Origin: Aeromonas caviae
GTDB taxonomy: Bacteria; Pseudomonadota; Gammaproteobacteria; Enterobacterales; Aeromonadaceae
NCBI RefSeq assembly: GCF_000819785.1
Contig: NZ_CDBK01000110.1
Coordinates: 49,801-101,663 of the forward strand
Length of the DNA stretch: 51,863 bases
Reading direction: 5' to 3'
A program made the position numbers and the translations under genes. Below are positions 15,387 through 23,717 of this stretch, one piece after another. The stretch's first letter is position 1. Each line of letters starts with the position of its first letter. The notes under the pieces are model-generated. The model was not told the origin of the DNA. It worked only from the letters and a program-made list of their open reading frames with translations, and did no database searches.

Positions 15387-15542
15387 ATGAAGACGAATCG
15401 CATGCTGCTGGTGCTGTGCACCAGCCTCTGGTTGCTGGGCTGCAACACCATCCACGGGATGGGACGGGACATCGAGAAGGCGGGGGAGGTGATCCAGGGC
15501 TCCGCCAAACTGACGGACGCACCGGCCGCAGAGGGTCGCTGA
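15387..15542 (+). CDS. Entericidin A/B family small lipoprotein
   Basis: A 51-residue lipoprotein: MKTNRMLLVLCTSLWLLGC is a signal peptide with lipobox LLGC (Cys19), followed by NTIHGMGRDIEKAGEVI, the conserved entericidin core (NTxxGxGxDIxxxGxxI). Entericidins are small membrane lipoproteins; in enteric bacteria EcnA/EcnB were described as an antidote/toxin pair. Only one copy occurs here. AAGGAG with good spacing fixes the start at 15387, though an in-frame ATG lies at 15372. It is probably co-transcribed with the preceding dehydrogenase gene. Confidence 0.88.
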   Translation: MKTNRMLLVLCTSLWLLGCNTIHGMGRDIEKAGEVIQGSAKLTDAPAAEGR

Positions 15543-15587
15543 TCCCGGTCAGGTGGCGCTGTGGTTCGCCCCCTGTCGCCCCTTTCC

Positions 15588-16382
15588 TTACCCCTGTTCG
15601 GCGCCGGCCGCCAGACTGGCCAGCGGCGCCATGGTCACCCTGACCCCGTGCTGTGCCAATGCCTCGCGGGCGCTCTGGGGCAGTTGCTCGTCGGTGATCA
15701 CCTGATCGATCGCATCCCAGCTCACCACGTTGAAAGTCCCCACCTTGCCATATTTGGACGAATCGCAGATGAGGATGCGGGTCGCCGCCGACTCCACCAC
15801 GGCCCGCTTCACCGGCACCTTCTGTTCGCTCGGGGTGGAGATCCCCTGACTGTCCCAGGAGGAGGCTGACAGGAAGGCGATGTCCAGATGGAGGTTGCGC
15901 AGGAAGTGGGCGGTGGCCTCCCCGGCACAGGACTGGTTCTCGCGAATGACCTGACCCCCGGTGTGATAGAGGCGGCAGCGGCCGTGCTCGATGAGGTAGG
16001 CGCAGACCATGAAGTCGTTGGTCACTATCATCAAGTCTTCCCGAAGCGCCAGCTCCCGGGCCAGCTCCAGGGAGGTGGTACCGGCATCCAGATAGACGGT
16101 GCTCCCCTCGCTCACCTGGGCGGCGGCGAGCCGGGCAATGGCCAGCTTGGCCCCCTGCATCAGGCTGCGCTTGGCGGCGTGTGAGGGCTCGCTCTTGATC
16201 CGCTGGGAGAGGCTGACCCCGCCGGAGACAGAGAGTACCCTCCCCTGCTCCTCCAGCTTCTGGATGTCGCGCCTGATGGTCATGTGGGAGACCTGCAGCC
16301 AGTCGGTCAGCTCCACTATGCTGACCACGCCGCGCTCTGCCAGCAGTTGCAGGATACGTTGCTGTCGCTCTACGGGAATCAT
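15588..16382 (-). CDS. DeoR/GlpR-family regulator of the acid-sugar locus (YgbI-like)
   Basis: A 264-residue repressor-type protein. Residues 4-56 form the DeoR helix-turn-helix (RQQRILQLLAERGVVSIVELTD, then HMTIRRDIQKLEEQGRVL). The rest is a sugar-phosphate isomerase-like sensor domain with DAGTTSLELAREL, IVTNDF and HTGGQV. DeoR sensors bind phosphorylated sugar intermediates, so a C4 sugar acid phosphate or a later product is a reasonable inducer. It is divergent from ltnD and matches the place of ygbI in the E. coli ygb cluster. Confidence 0.9.
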   Translation of the reverse strand: MIPVERQQRILQLLAERGVVSIVELTDWLQVSHMTIRRDIQKLEEQGRVLSVSGGVSLSQRIKSEPSHAAKRSLMQGAKLAIARLAAAQVSEGSTVYLDAGTTSLELARELALREDLMIVTNDFMVCAYLIEHGRCRLYHTGGQVIRENQSCAGEATAHFLRNLHLDIAFLSASSWDSQGISTPSEQKVPVKRAVVESAATRILICDSSKYGKVGTFNVVSWDAIDQVITDEQLPQSAREALAQHGVRVTMAPLASLAAGAEQG

Positions 16383-16638
16383 CTTGCCTCGCGCCTCGGG
16401 AAAAGGAAGGTGCCATTCTACCCCAGCGACCTGGGAAAAAATGATAAATAACCTGAAACGGGCTCACAAATCACATTTATTCACAATAAAAACGCCAAAA
16501 TTTGACTCGAAAGAATCTCAACCTTCATAAATAACAAAAATTAACACTCAATAAGTTATTTTTTGTGATGCCTGCCTGATATTTCATCGCCGCAAGCCTC
16601 TACTATCTGCTCATCAGTCGTAATCGAGGAATCACGAG
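16383..16638. promoter_or_regulatory. Divergent regulatory region between the DeoR gene and ltnD
   Basis: A 256-bp region, clearly more AT-rich than its surroundings. It has several TGTGA/TCACA half-sites (around 16465-16485 and 16564-16569) that could form weak CRP sites, but no full palindrome is clear. A possible -10 box TACTAT lies at 16601-16606 for ltnD. The operator of the DeoR regulator should be here. Confidence 0.45.
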
Positions 16639-17547
16639 ATGAGCACTCCCTATCATGTTGCGGTCATCGGCCTGGGCGCCATGGGCATGGGCGCCGCCCG
16701 TTCCTGCCTGCGGGCCGGGCTCACCACCTATGGCATCGACCTCAGCGAACAGGCCCGCGGCCAGTTGCAGCAGGCCGGTGCCGCCGCCGTCATGGCCGAT
16801 GCCAGGCCCCTGGCCGAGACGCTCGATGCCGTACTGTTGCTGGTGGTCAACGCCACCCAGGTGCGCCGCATCCTGCTCGGCGAAGCGGGGCTGGCTCGCC
16901 ACCTGAAGCCGGGCACCGCCATCATGGTCTCCTCCACCATAGCCGCCGAAGAGGCGAGCGCCCTGGCCGCCGAGCTGGCGCTGATGGGGTTGCCGATGCT
17001 GGATGCGCCGGTTTCCGGTGGTGCCATCAAGGCCGATGCCGGCGAGATGACGGTGATGGCCGCAGGCTCAGACGCAGCCTTCGACAAGCTGGCCCCGGTG
17101 CTGGATGCGGTGGCCGGCAAGGTCTACCGGGTCGGCAGCGAGCCGGGTCAGGGCAGCACGGTCAAGATCATCCACCAGCTGCTGGCCGGGGTGCACATCG
17201 CGGTGGCCGCCGAAGCCATGGCCCTGGCCAGCCGGGCAGGCGTGTCCCTGGATCTCATGTATGACGTGGTGACCCATGCCGCCGGCAACTCCTGGATGTT
17301 TGAAAACCGCATGCCCCGGGTGCTGGCCGGTGACTACCAGGCCCGCTCCGCAGTGGACATCTTCGTCAAGGATCTCACCCTGGTGGCCGACACCGCCAAG
17401 GCGCTGCGCTTCCCGCTGCCGCTCGCGAGCACGGCGCTGAACATGTTCCTCGGTGCCAGCAACGCGGGCCACGGTCTGGAAGATGACAGCGCCGTCATCA
17501 AGATCTTCTCAGGCATCACCCTGCCGGGTCAGGAGGAGCAAGCATGA
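16639..17547 (+). CDS. ltnD: L-threonate 2-dehydrogenase
   Basis: A 302-residue beta-hydroxyacid dehydrogenase. The NAD motif GLGAMGMGAA lies near residue 11, the substrate motif DAPVSGG near residue 121, and the catalytic lysine stretch GQGSTVKIIHQLLAG near residue 170. In the ygb-type acid-sugar pathway LtnD oxidises L-threonate to 2-oxo-tetronate. It is the first gene of a six-gene operon and overlaps otnK by 4 bases (ATGA). GAGG precedes the ATG by 9 bases. Confidence 0.9.
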   Translation: MSTPYHVAVIGLGAMGMGAARSCLRAGLTTYGIDLSEQARGQLQQAGAAAVMADARPLAETLDAVLLLVVNATQVRRILLGEAGLARHLKPGTAIMVSSTIAAEEASALAAELALMGLPMLDAPVSGGAIKADAGEMTVMAAGSDAAFDKLAPVLDAVAGKVYRVGSEPGQGSTVKIIHQLLAGVHIAVAAEAMALASRAGVSLDLMYDVVTHAAGNSWMFENRMPRVLAGDYQARSAVDIFVKDLTLVADTAKALRFPLPLASTALNMFLGASNAGHGLEDDSAVIKIFSGITLPGQEEQA

Positions 17548-18794
17548 AACTCGGAGTCATCGCAGACGACTTCACCGGCGCCACCGACATCGCCGGTTTC
17601 CTGGTGGAGAACGGCCTCTCCACCATCCAGTTTGCCGGCATCCCGGCAGAGGCGGATCTGACCGGGGTCGACGCCGTGGTGATCAGCCTCAAGAGCCGCT
17701 CCTGCCCGGCCGATGAGGCAGTGCGCGACTCCCTGGCGGCCCTCGACTGGCTCAAGGCCCGCGGCTGCCCGCGCATCTACCAGAAATACTGCTCCACCTT
17801 CGACAGCACGGCAGCGGGCAACATCGGCCCCGTCACCGACGCCCTGCTGGCGGCGCTTGGCCAGAGCTTTACCCTGATCTGTCCGGCCCTGCCGGTGAAC
17901 GGTCGCACCGTCTATCAGGGCAACCTCTTCGTCGGCACCCAGCCGCTGGCCGAGTCCGGCATGCGCCATCACCCCATCACCCCCATGACCGACAGCAACC
18001 TGCTGCGGCTGATGGAGGGGCAGGCCCAGGGCCGCGCCGGTCTGGTGCCGTTCAATACCATCTCACAGGGTCCCGGCGCCATTGCCGACGCCTTTGAGCA
18101 GCTAACGCAAGCTGGTGTGCGCTACGCCGTGGTCGACACCCTGACCGAGCAGCACCTGCTGGACATCGCCACCGCCGCCCTCGACATGCCCCTGGTGACC
18201 GGCGGATCCGGCCTCGCCATCGGCCTGGCCCGTCAGCTTGGCAGCGGCGATCTGCAGGGTGCCCGCGAGGCGGGCTGGCCCAGAGGCACCCGCGCCGCGG
18301 TGCTGTCAGGCTCCTGCTCCGAGATGACCAACCGTCAGGTGGCCCGCTATCGCCAGCACGCTCCTGCCCTGGCGCTGGATGTGGTGCGCTGCCTCGAGGA
18401 TGCCGACTACCCGGCCGAGCTGGCGCGCTGGGTACTGGACCAGCCCCGGACACCGGCGCCGCTGGTCTACGCCACCACCAGCCCGGTTGAGCTGGCCCGC
18501 ATTCAGGAAACCCACGGCCAGCAGACGGCCAGCGACGCGGTGGAACACTGCTTTGCCCGCCTCGCCCAACTGCTGCAAGGCGCCGGCGTGGACCGCTTCA
18601 TCATCGCCGGTGGCGAGACCTCGAGCCGGGTCACCCAGGCCCTCGGCGTCAAGGCGTTCCACATAGGCCCGCAGATCGCCCCCGGTGTGCCCTGGGTGCG
18701 GGCCATCGACGCCCCCCTCTCGCTGGCCCTCAAGTCCGGCAATTTCGGGAGCGACGACTTCTTCGACAAGGCTCAGGAGTACTTCCATGACTGA
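17544..18794 (+). CDS. otnK: 3-oxo-tetronate kinase (four-carbon acid sugar kinase)
   Basis: A 416-residue kinase of the former DUF1537 family. The N-terminal sugar-binding domain opens MKLGVIADDFTGATDIAGFLVENG and has YQKYCSTFDSTAAGNIG; the C-terminal nucleotide-binding domain has GGSGLAIGLA and AGGETSSRVTQALG. It phosphorylates 3-oxo-tetronate at C4. It overlaps ltnD (4 bases) and otnC (8 bases), which points to coupled translation. Confidence 0.93.
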   Translation: MKLGVIADDFTGATDIAGFLVENGLSTIQFAGIPAEADLTGVDAVVISLKSRSCPADEAVRDSLAALDWLKARGCPRIYQKYCSTFDSTAAGNIGPVTDALLAALGQSFTLICPALPVNGRTVYQGNLFVGTQPLAESGMRHHPITPMTDSNLLRLMEGQAQGRAGLVPFNTISQGPGAIADAFEQLTQAGVRYAVVDTLTEQHLLDIATAALDMPLVTGGSGLAIGLARQLGSGDLQGAREAGWPRGTRAAVLSGSCSEMTNRQVARYRQHAPALALDVVRCLEDADYPAELARWVLDQPRTPAPLVYATTSPVELARIQETHGQQTASDAVEHCFARLAQLLQGAGVDRFIIAGGETSSRVTQALGVKAFHIGPQIAPGVPWVRAIDAPLSLALKSGNFGSDDFFDKAQEYFHD

Positions 18795-19419
18795 ACAGGC
18801 ACTGCGCGACACCATGGTGATGCTGGGGGCCTCCCTCTTCCAGCGCGGTTATGCCACCGGGGGCGCCGGCAACCTCTCCGCCCTGCTGCCGGACGGTACC
18901 CTGATCGCCACCCCGACCGGCTCCTGCCTGGGACGGCTCAGCGCCGACAGGCTCTCTCACGTCAACCTGCAGGGGGAACACCTGGGAGGTGATCGCCCCT
19001 CCAAGGAGGTGGCCTTCCACCTCGCCATCTACCACAACAATCCGGACTGCCGGGCCGTGGTGCACCTGCACTGCACCCACCTGACCGCCCTCTCCTGTCT
19101 GGAGGGGCTGGATCCGGCCAACGTCATCCGCCCCTTCACCCCCTACTACGTGATGCGGGTCGGCCAGTTGCCGCTCATCCCCTACTACAAACCGGGGGAT
19201 GCCCGCATCGCCGAGGAGCTGGGGCGCCGCGCCCCCGAAGGCAACGCCTTCCTGCTTGCCAACCACGGCCCCGTGGTGACGGGCAAGGATCTGGTGGATG
19301 CGGTCAACAACATGGAAGAGCTGGAGGAGACGGCGCGCCTGGCACTGATGCTTCATGGCCACTCCATCCGCTACCTGAGCGAACCCGAAATTGATGAATT
19401 GAGGAGGATGAAACCATGA
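18787..19419 (+). CDS. otnC: 3-oxo-tetronate 4-phosphate decarboxylase (class II aldolase fold)
   Basis: A 210-residue class II aldolase/adducin-family enzyme. GYATGGAGNLSALLPDGTLIATPTG is the phosphate-binding region, VVHLHCTHLTAL holds the metal-binding histidines, and NHGPVVTG supplies a further histidine. In the established pathway it decarboxylates 3-oxo-tetronate 4-phosphate to dihydroxyacetone phosphate. The start MTEQAL overlaps the otnK stop; the end overlaps otnI as ATGA. Confidence 0.92.
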   Translation: MTEQALRDTMVMLGASLFQRGYATGGAGNLSALLPDGTLIATPTGSCLGRLSADRLSHVNLQGEHLGGDRPSKEVAFHLAIYHNNPDCRAVVHLHCTHLTALSCLEGLDPANVIRPFTPYYVMRVGQLPLIPYYKPGDARIAEELGRRAPEGNAFLLANHGPVVTGKDLVDAVNNMEELEETARLALMLHGHSIRYLSEPEIDELRRMKP

Positions 19420-20189
19420 GCAAGTTTGCCGCCAATCTCACCATGCTGTTTACCGAGGTGCCGTTCCTGGAGCGCTTCGCCGCCGCCCGCGACGCAGGCT
19501 TCGAGGCGGTGGAGTTCCTCTTCCCCTACGAGTGGCCGGCCGCAGAGCTGGGCCGCCGCTTGCGCGAGCAGGGGCTCTCCCAGGCCCTGTTCAACATGCC
19601 GCCGGGCAACTGGGGCGCGGGGGAGCGCGGCATGGCCGCCATCCCAGGGCGGGAAGCGGAGTTTCGCGCCCACCTGCCAAGCGTGCGTGACTATGCCCTG
19701 GCGCTCGGCTGCACCAAGGTACACGCCATGAGCGGCATCGTGGACCCTGCTCATAGCCTCTCGGCCCACCGCCAGACCCTGATCGACAACATCCGCTTCG
19801 CCGCCGACTTCCTGGCCGAAGACGGCATCAAGGTACTGCTCGAGCCGCTCAACGATAGGGATGTGCCCGGTTACTTCCTGGCCCACCAGCTCGACGCCCT
19901 GGCCCTGGTGCAGGAGATAGACAGACCCAACGTGGGGGTGCAGCTCGACCTCTATCACGCCCAGATCATGGACGGGGATCTCACCCGTCTCATCGGCAAG
20001 CTGGGCCCGGCCATCGGCCACGTCCAGATCGCCTCGGTGCCCGCTCGCCACGAGCCGGACGAGGGGGAGATCGCCTACCCCCACCTGTTCAAGGTGCTGG
20101 CGCAGGCTGGCTACCACGACTGGATAGGCTGCGAATACAACCCCAGAGCCGGCACCCGGGAAGGGCTGGGCTGGCTGACACAACAATAA
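19416..20189 (+). CDS. otnI: 2-oxo-tetronate isomerase (hydroxypyruvate isomerase fold)
   Basis: A 257-residue TIM-barrel protein. MLFTEVPFLERFAAARDAGFEAVEFLFPYEW is the standard N-terminus of OtnI/Hyi. Metal or catalytic carboxylates appear in VLLEPLNDRD, GVQLDLYHAQ and WIGCEYNPRAGT. It interconverts 2-oxo- and 3-oxo-tetronate, linking the dehydrogenases to the kinase. It overlaps otnC by 4 bases and stands 35 bases before denD. Confidence 0.93.
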   Translation: MSKFAANLTMLFTEVPFLERFAAARDAGFEAVEFLFPYEWPAAELGRRLREQGLSQALFNMPPGNWGAGERGMAAIPGREAEFRAHLPSVRDYALALGCTKVHAMSGIVDPAHSLSAHRQTLIDNIRFAADFLAEDGIKVLLEPLNDRDVPGYFLAHQLDALALVQEIDRPNVGVQLDLYHAQIMDGDLTRLIGKLGPAIGHVQIASVPARHEPDEGEIAYPHLFKVLAQAGYHDWIGCEYNPRAGTREGLGWLTQQ

Positions 20190-20224
20190 CGACCCTGAAC
20201 ATGAACGAGTCTGAGGATAACAAA

Positions 20225-21175
20225 ATGCAGATCATCATCACCGGCGGCGGTGGCTTCCTGGGCCAGAAACTGGCCCGGGCCCTGCTGCAAGGCCCCCACC
20301 CCTTCACCGAGCTGCTGCTGGTGGACATCCAGCAGCCGCAATCCCCCCTACCGGACCCCAGGGTTCGCTGTTTGCGGGCCGACCTCACCGAACCCGGTGT
20401 CGCCGAGTCCCTCATCAGCGAGCGGACCGCCGTGGTCTACCACCTGGCCGCCATCGTCAGCAGCCACGCGGAGCAGGACTTCGATCTGGGCTGGCAGGTC
20501 AACCTGGACACCACCCGCACCCTGCTGGAGGCGTGCCGCCATGCCCGGCCCGGCATCCGCTTCATCTTCACCAGCTCGCTCGCCGTCTATGGCGGCCCGC
20601 TGCCGGAGCTGGTGAATGACGGTACCGCCCTGACCCCCACCTCCTCCTACGGCGCCCAGAAGGCCATGGGGGAACTGCTGGTCAACGACTACAGCCGCAA
20701 GGGCTTCGTCGACGGTCTGGTATTGCGCCTGCCCACCATCTGCGTGCGGCCGGGCAAGCCGAACCGCGCCGCCTCCTCCTTTGTCAGCAGCATCATCCGC
20801 GAGCCGCTGCAAGGGGAGAGCGCCATCTGCCCGGTGAGCCCGGATCTGCGCCTCTGGCTCTCCAGCCCCGCCACCGTGGTCGCGAACTTCCTGCTGGCGG
20901 CCAGGCTCCCCGCCATCGGTGACGCCCGCAGCATCAACCTGCCCGGCATCAGCGTGACCGTCGGCGAAATGCTGGAGGCCCTCGCCCGGGCCGGTGGCCA
21001 GGCGGCCCGGGATCGGGTGCAGTTTGCCGCCGATCCGGCCATCGAGCGCATCGTGGCGAGCTGGCCGGGACGCATCGACAACCAGCGGGCCAGCACCCTC
21101 GGCTTCGCGGCAGACAGGACGTTTGCCGACATCATCGACAGTTTCATCACCCATGACATGCAGGAGGCATCATGA
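20225..21175 (+). CDS. denD: D-erythronate dehydrogenase (extended SDR)
   Basis: A 316-residue NAD-dependent epimerase/dehydratase-type protein. The cofactor motif is TGGGGFLGQKLA, and the active site shows FTSSLAVYGG and YGAQKAMGE (YxxxK). In acid-sugar catabolism DenD oxidises D-erythronate to 2-oxo-tetronate. The start MQIIITGG is preferred because GAGG lies 8 bases upstream; an in-frame ATG at 20201 is less likely. It overlaps the permease gene by 4 bases. Confidence 0.88.
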   Translation: MQIIITGGGGFLGQKLARALLQGPHPFTELLLVDIQQPQSPLPDPRVRCLRADLTEPGVAESLISERTAVVYHLAAIVSSHAEQDFDLGWQVNLDTTRTLLEACRHARPGIRFIFTSSLAVYGGPLPELVNDGTALTPTSSYGAQKAMGELLVNDYSRKGFVDGLVLRLPTICVRPGKPNRAASSFVSSIIREPLQGESAICPVSPDLRLWLSSPATVVANFLLAARLPAIGDARSINLPGISVTVGEMLEALARAGGQAARDRVQFAADPAIERIVASWPGRIDNQRASTLGFAADRTFADIIDSFITHDMQEAS

Positions 21176-22677
21176 GCGACATCCCAACCCCCATCATCGG
21201 TCTCATCATCGCGGTCTTCGTGCTGGTGTTCCTGGTCATCCGTACCCGGGTGCACGCCCTGATCGCCATGCTGGCAGCGGCCTGCATCGCCGGGATCACC
21301 GGCGGCATGAGCATCGACAAGACCCTCACCGTGATCACCCAGGGCTTTGGCTCCACCCTCGGCAGCATCGGCATCGTCATTGGCCTCGGGGTCATGATGG
21401 GTCGCCTGCTTGAGGTCTCCGGCGCCGCCGAACAGATCGCCTACAGCTTCATCAAGTGGCTCGGCAAGCGCCGCGAGGAGTGGGCACTGGCCATCACGGG
21501 CTACATCGTCAGCATCCCCATCTTCGTGGACTCCGCCTTCGTCATCCTCTATCCGGTGGCCAAGGCGCTGGCGAAAAGCGGCAAGCGCTCCCTGCTCACC
21601 CTGGGGGTGGCGCTCGCGGGCGGCCTGGTGGTAACCCACCATACCGTGCCGCCGACCCCGGGCCCGCTGGGGGTTGCCGGCCTGTTTGGCGTGGACATCG
21701 GCGCCATGCTGCTGACCGGCATGGCCCTGGCCATCCCCTGCGTGCTCGGCATCGTCTTCTACGCCCAGTGGCTCGACAAGAAGTACCCCGAGTTCGGTGC
21801 CCAGGCCGCCCAGACCCCGGACGAGCTGCAAGCCACCTATGAGCAGTACCTCAAGGAGAAGGAGGGCAAGACCCTGCCGAGCCTGACCCTGTCGCTGCTG
21901 CCGATCCTGGTGCCCATCGTGCTCATCTTCGTCAAGGCCATCTTCACCACCCTGGCCACCCTGGAGGGCATGGACGGCCTGATGGCGAACCCCCTGGTGC
22001 AGGGCATCAACTTCATCGGCACCCCCATCATCGCGCTGGCCATCAGCGTGCTGCTGGCGGTCTATACCCTGGTCCCGCACATGGACAGGCACGCCACCGC
22101 CGCCCGCCTGGAAGAGGGGCTGCAATCCGCCGGCATCATCCTGCTGGTGACCGGTGCCGGCGGGGCGCTGGGGGCCGTGCTGCGCGACAGTGGCGCGGGT
22201 CAGCAACTGGCCGAGCAGATCGCCCAATTGCCCATCTCCCCCATCCTGATCCCCTTCATCGTGGCGACCCTGGTGCGCCTCATCCAGGGATCCGGCACCG
22301 TGGCCATGGTGACGGCGGCCTCCATCTCCGCCCCCATCCTGGCGCAGATCCCCGGGGTCAACATGCTGCTGGCCGCCCAGGCCGCCACCATGGGGTCGCT
22401 CTTCTTCGGCTACTTCAACGACAGCCTGTTCTGGGTGGTCAACCGCATGATGGGGATCTCCGACGTCAAGCAGCAGATGATCGTCTGGTCCATCCCGACC
22501 ACCATCGCCTGGGCCATCGGCGGCACCGGCGTCGCCCTGCTGAACCTGCTGTTCGGCTCCGGCGGCACCTGGTTCGACCCCGTGCTGCCGCTGCTGGTGC
22601 TGGCCCTCATCGTCTGGTACGTCAAGGGGCAGTCCCTGGCTCCGTCGGCAGGGGCCGTCCCGAGCCGGGAGTCATAA
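21172..22677 (+). CDS. GntP-family sugar-acid permease
   Basis: A 501-residue inner-membrane protein with 12 or more hydrophobic segments. GntP-family signatures include IGIVIGLGVMMGRLLEVSGAA, PIFVDSAFVILYPV, THHTVPPTPGPLG and FGYFNDSLFWVVNR. GntP permeases are proton symporters for gluconate-like acids; by context this one imports threonate or erythronate. It is the last gene of the operon, overlapping denD by 4 bases, and is followed by a terminator. It is somewhat longer than the roughly 440-450 residues usual for the family. Confidence 0.92.
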   Translation: MSDIPTPIIGLIIAVFVLVFLVIRTRVHALIAMLAAACIAGITGGMSIDKTLTVITQGFGSTLGSIGIVIGLGVMMGRLLEVSGAAEQIAYSFIKWLGKRREEWALAITGYIVSIPIFVDSAFVILYPVAKALAKSGKRSLLTLGVALAGGLVVTHHTVPPTPGPLGVAGLFGVDIGAMLLTGMALAIPCVLGIVFYAQWLDKKYPEFGAQAAQTPDELQATYEQYLKEKEGKTLPSLTLSLLPILVPIVLIFVKAIFTTLATLEGMDGLMANPLVQGINFIGTPIIALAISVLLAVYTLVPHMDRHATAARLEEGLQSAGIILLVTGAGGALGAVLRDSGAGQQLAEQIAQLPISPILIPFIVATLVRLIQGSGTVAMVTAASISAPILAQIPGVNMLLAAQAATMGSLFFGYFNDSLFWVVNRMMGISDVKQQMIVWSIPTTIAWAIGGTGVALLNLLFGSGGTWFDPVLPLLVLALIVWYVKGQSLAPSAGAVPSRES

Positions 22678-22706
22678 CCCGCACCGTCACGGCAACGCTG
22701 TGTGAC

Positions 22707-22738
22707 GAGGGCCAGTCTGCTAGACTGGCCCTCTTTTT
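22707..22738 (+). terminator. Terminator of the acid-sugar operon
   Basis: A perfect 12-bp stem (22707-22718 with 22722-22733), 3-base loop, then TTTTT. It lies 30 bases beyond the permease stop. Confidence 0.93.
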
Positions 22739-22767
22739 CGTTCATTCATCTTGCAAAGGAGTGTTGG

Positions 22768-23658
22768 ATGCCTGCGTCTTCCTGGTGGGACAAGTCCACC
22801 GGTTTTGCCCTGCTCACCATCTTGTTGTGGGCCTCCCTCGCCGCGCTCACCTCCCGGATCACCAGCGTCTCGCCGCTGGTGCTGGTGGGGCTGGTGCTGC
22901 TGTTCTGCGGGGCGGGCACCCTGCCATTCTGGCGCCAGTGGCGCGCCAGCCCCCTCACCTGGCTGGTGACCATCACCGCCCTGCTGCTCTATCACCTGCT
23001 GCTGTTCACAAGCTTTCGCCACGCCCCCGTGCTGGAGGCAAACCTCATCAACTACCTCTGGCCGCTGTGCATCATCCTGTTCACCCCCTTGCTGCTGCCG
23101 GGTCATCCCCTGAGCCTGCACCATCTGCTGGCCGGGGCCCTGGGTCTCGCGGGATCGGTACTGGTGATGGTCGATGGTCACCTGCAGTTGCAACAGGCCC
23201 ATCTGCCCGGCTACCTGCTGGCCCTCGGCGCCGCCATCGTCTGGGGCGCCTATTCCGTGCTCTCCCGCCGCCTACCTCCCGCTCCTGCCGTGGTCACGGC
23301 CGCCGCCTGCCTGCCCGCAGGGCTCCTGGCCCTGCTGCTGGCATGGATGCTGGAGGGACCGCTGCCGGTGGCCCGCATCCCGGCAGGTGACTGGGGCCTC
23401 ATCATCGGGCTGGCCCTCGGCCCCATGGGGGCGGCCTTCGTCACCTGGTATCTGGCGCTGCGGGACGGGGATCCGCGCCGCATCGGCGCGCTCGCCTACC
23501 TCACTCCCTTGCTGAGCACCCTGCTGCTGGTCTGGCTCAACGGCGAGGCGCTCACCCCGCGCCATCTGCTGGCGGGGGGGCTCATCATGGGCGGCGCCCT
23601 GCTCGGCCTGCTGGTGAAGAGCCCAAGTCAACGGGAGCTGGCACGGCCACTGTCATAA
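22768..23658 (+). CDS. DMT/EamA-family exporter, YddG-like
   Basis: A 296-residue protein with ten predicted membrane segments in two EamA repeats. The stretch LEANLINYLWPLCIILFTPLL closely recalls the VNYLWPxxxILF signature of YddG, the aromatic amino acid exporter. AYLTPLLSTLLLVWLNGE is the matching second-repeat motif. AGGAG six bases before the ATG fixes the start. The substrate is inferred only. Confidence 0.82.
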   Translation: MPASSWWDKSTGFALLTILLWASLAALTSRITSVSPLVLVGLVLLFCGAGTLPFWRQWRASPLTWLVTITALLLYHLLLFTSFRHAPVLEANLINYLWPLCIILFTPLLLPGHPLSLHHLLAGALGLAGSVLVMVDGHLQLQQAHLPGYLLALGAAIVWGAYSVLSRRLPPAPAVVTAAACLPAGLLALLLAWMLEGPLPVARIPAGDWGLIIGLALGPMGAAFVTWYLALRDGDPRRIGALAYLTPLLSTLLLVWLNGEALTPRHLLAGGLIMGGALLGLLVKSPSQRELARPLS

Positions 23659-23717
23659 AAACGCCATCAGACCTGATTAAGCTCGCGCCCATTGCGTGAT
23701 TCAAGCAGGAATCTGAT

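Noticed and set aside
16465..16570. CRP sites ahead of ltnD
   Set aside because: Several TGTGA/TCACA halves are visible but none pairs at the required 6-base spacing, so no site is called.
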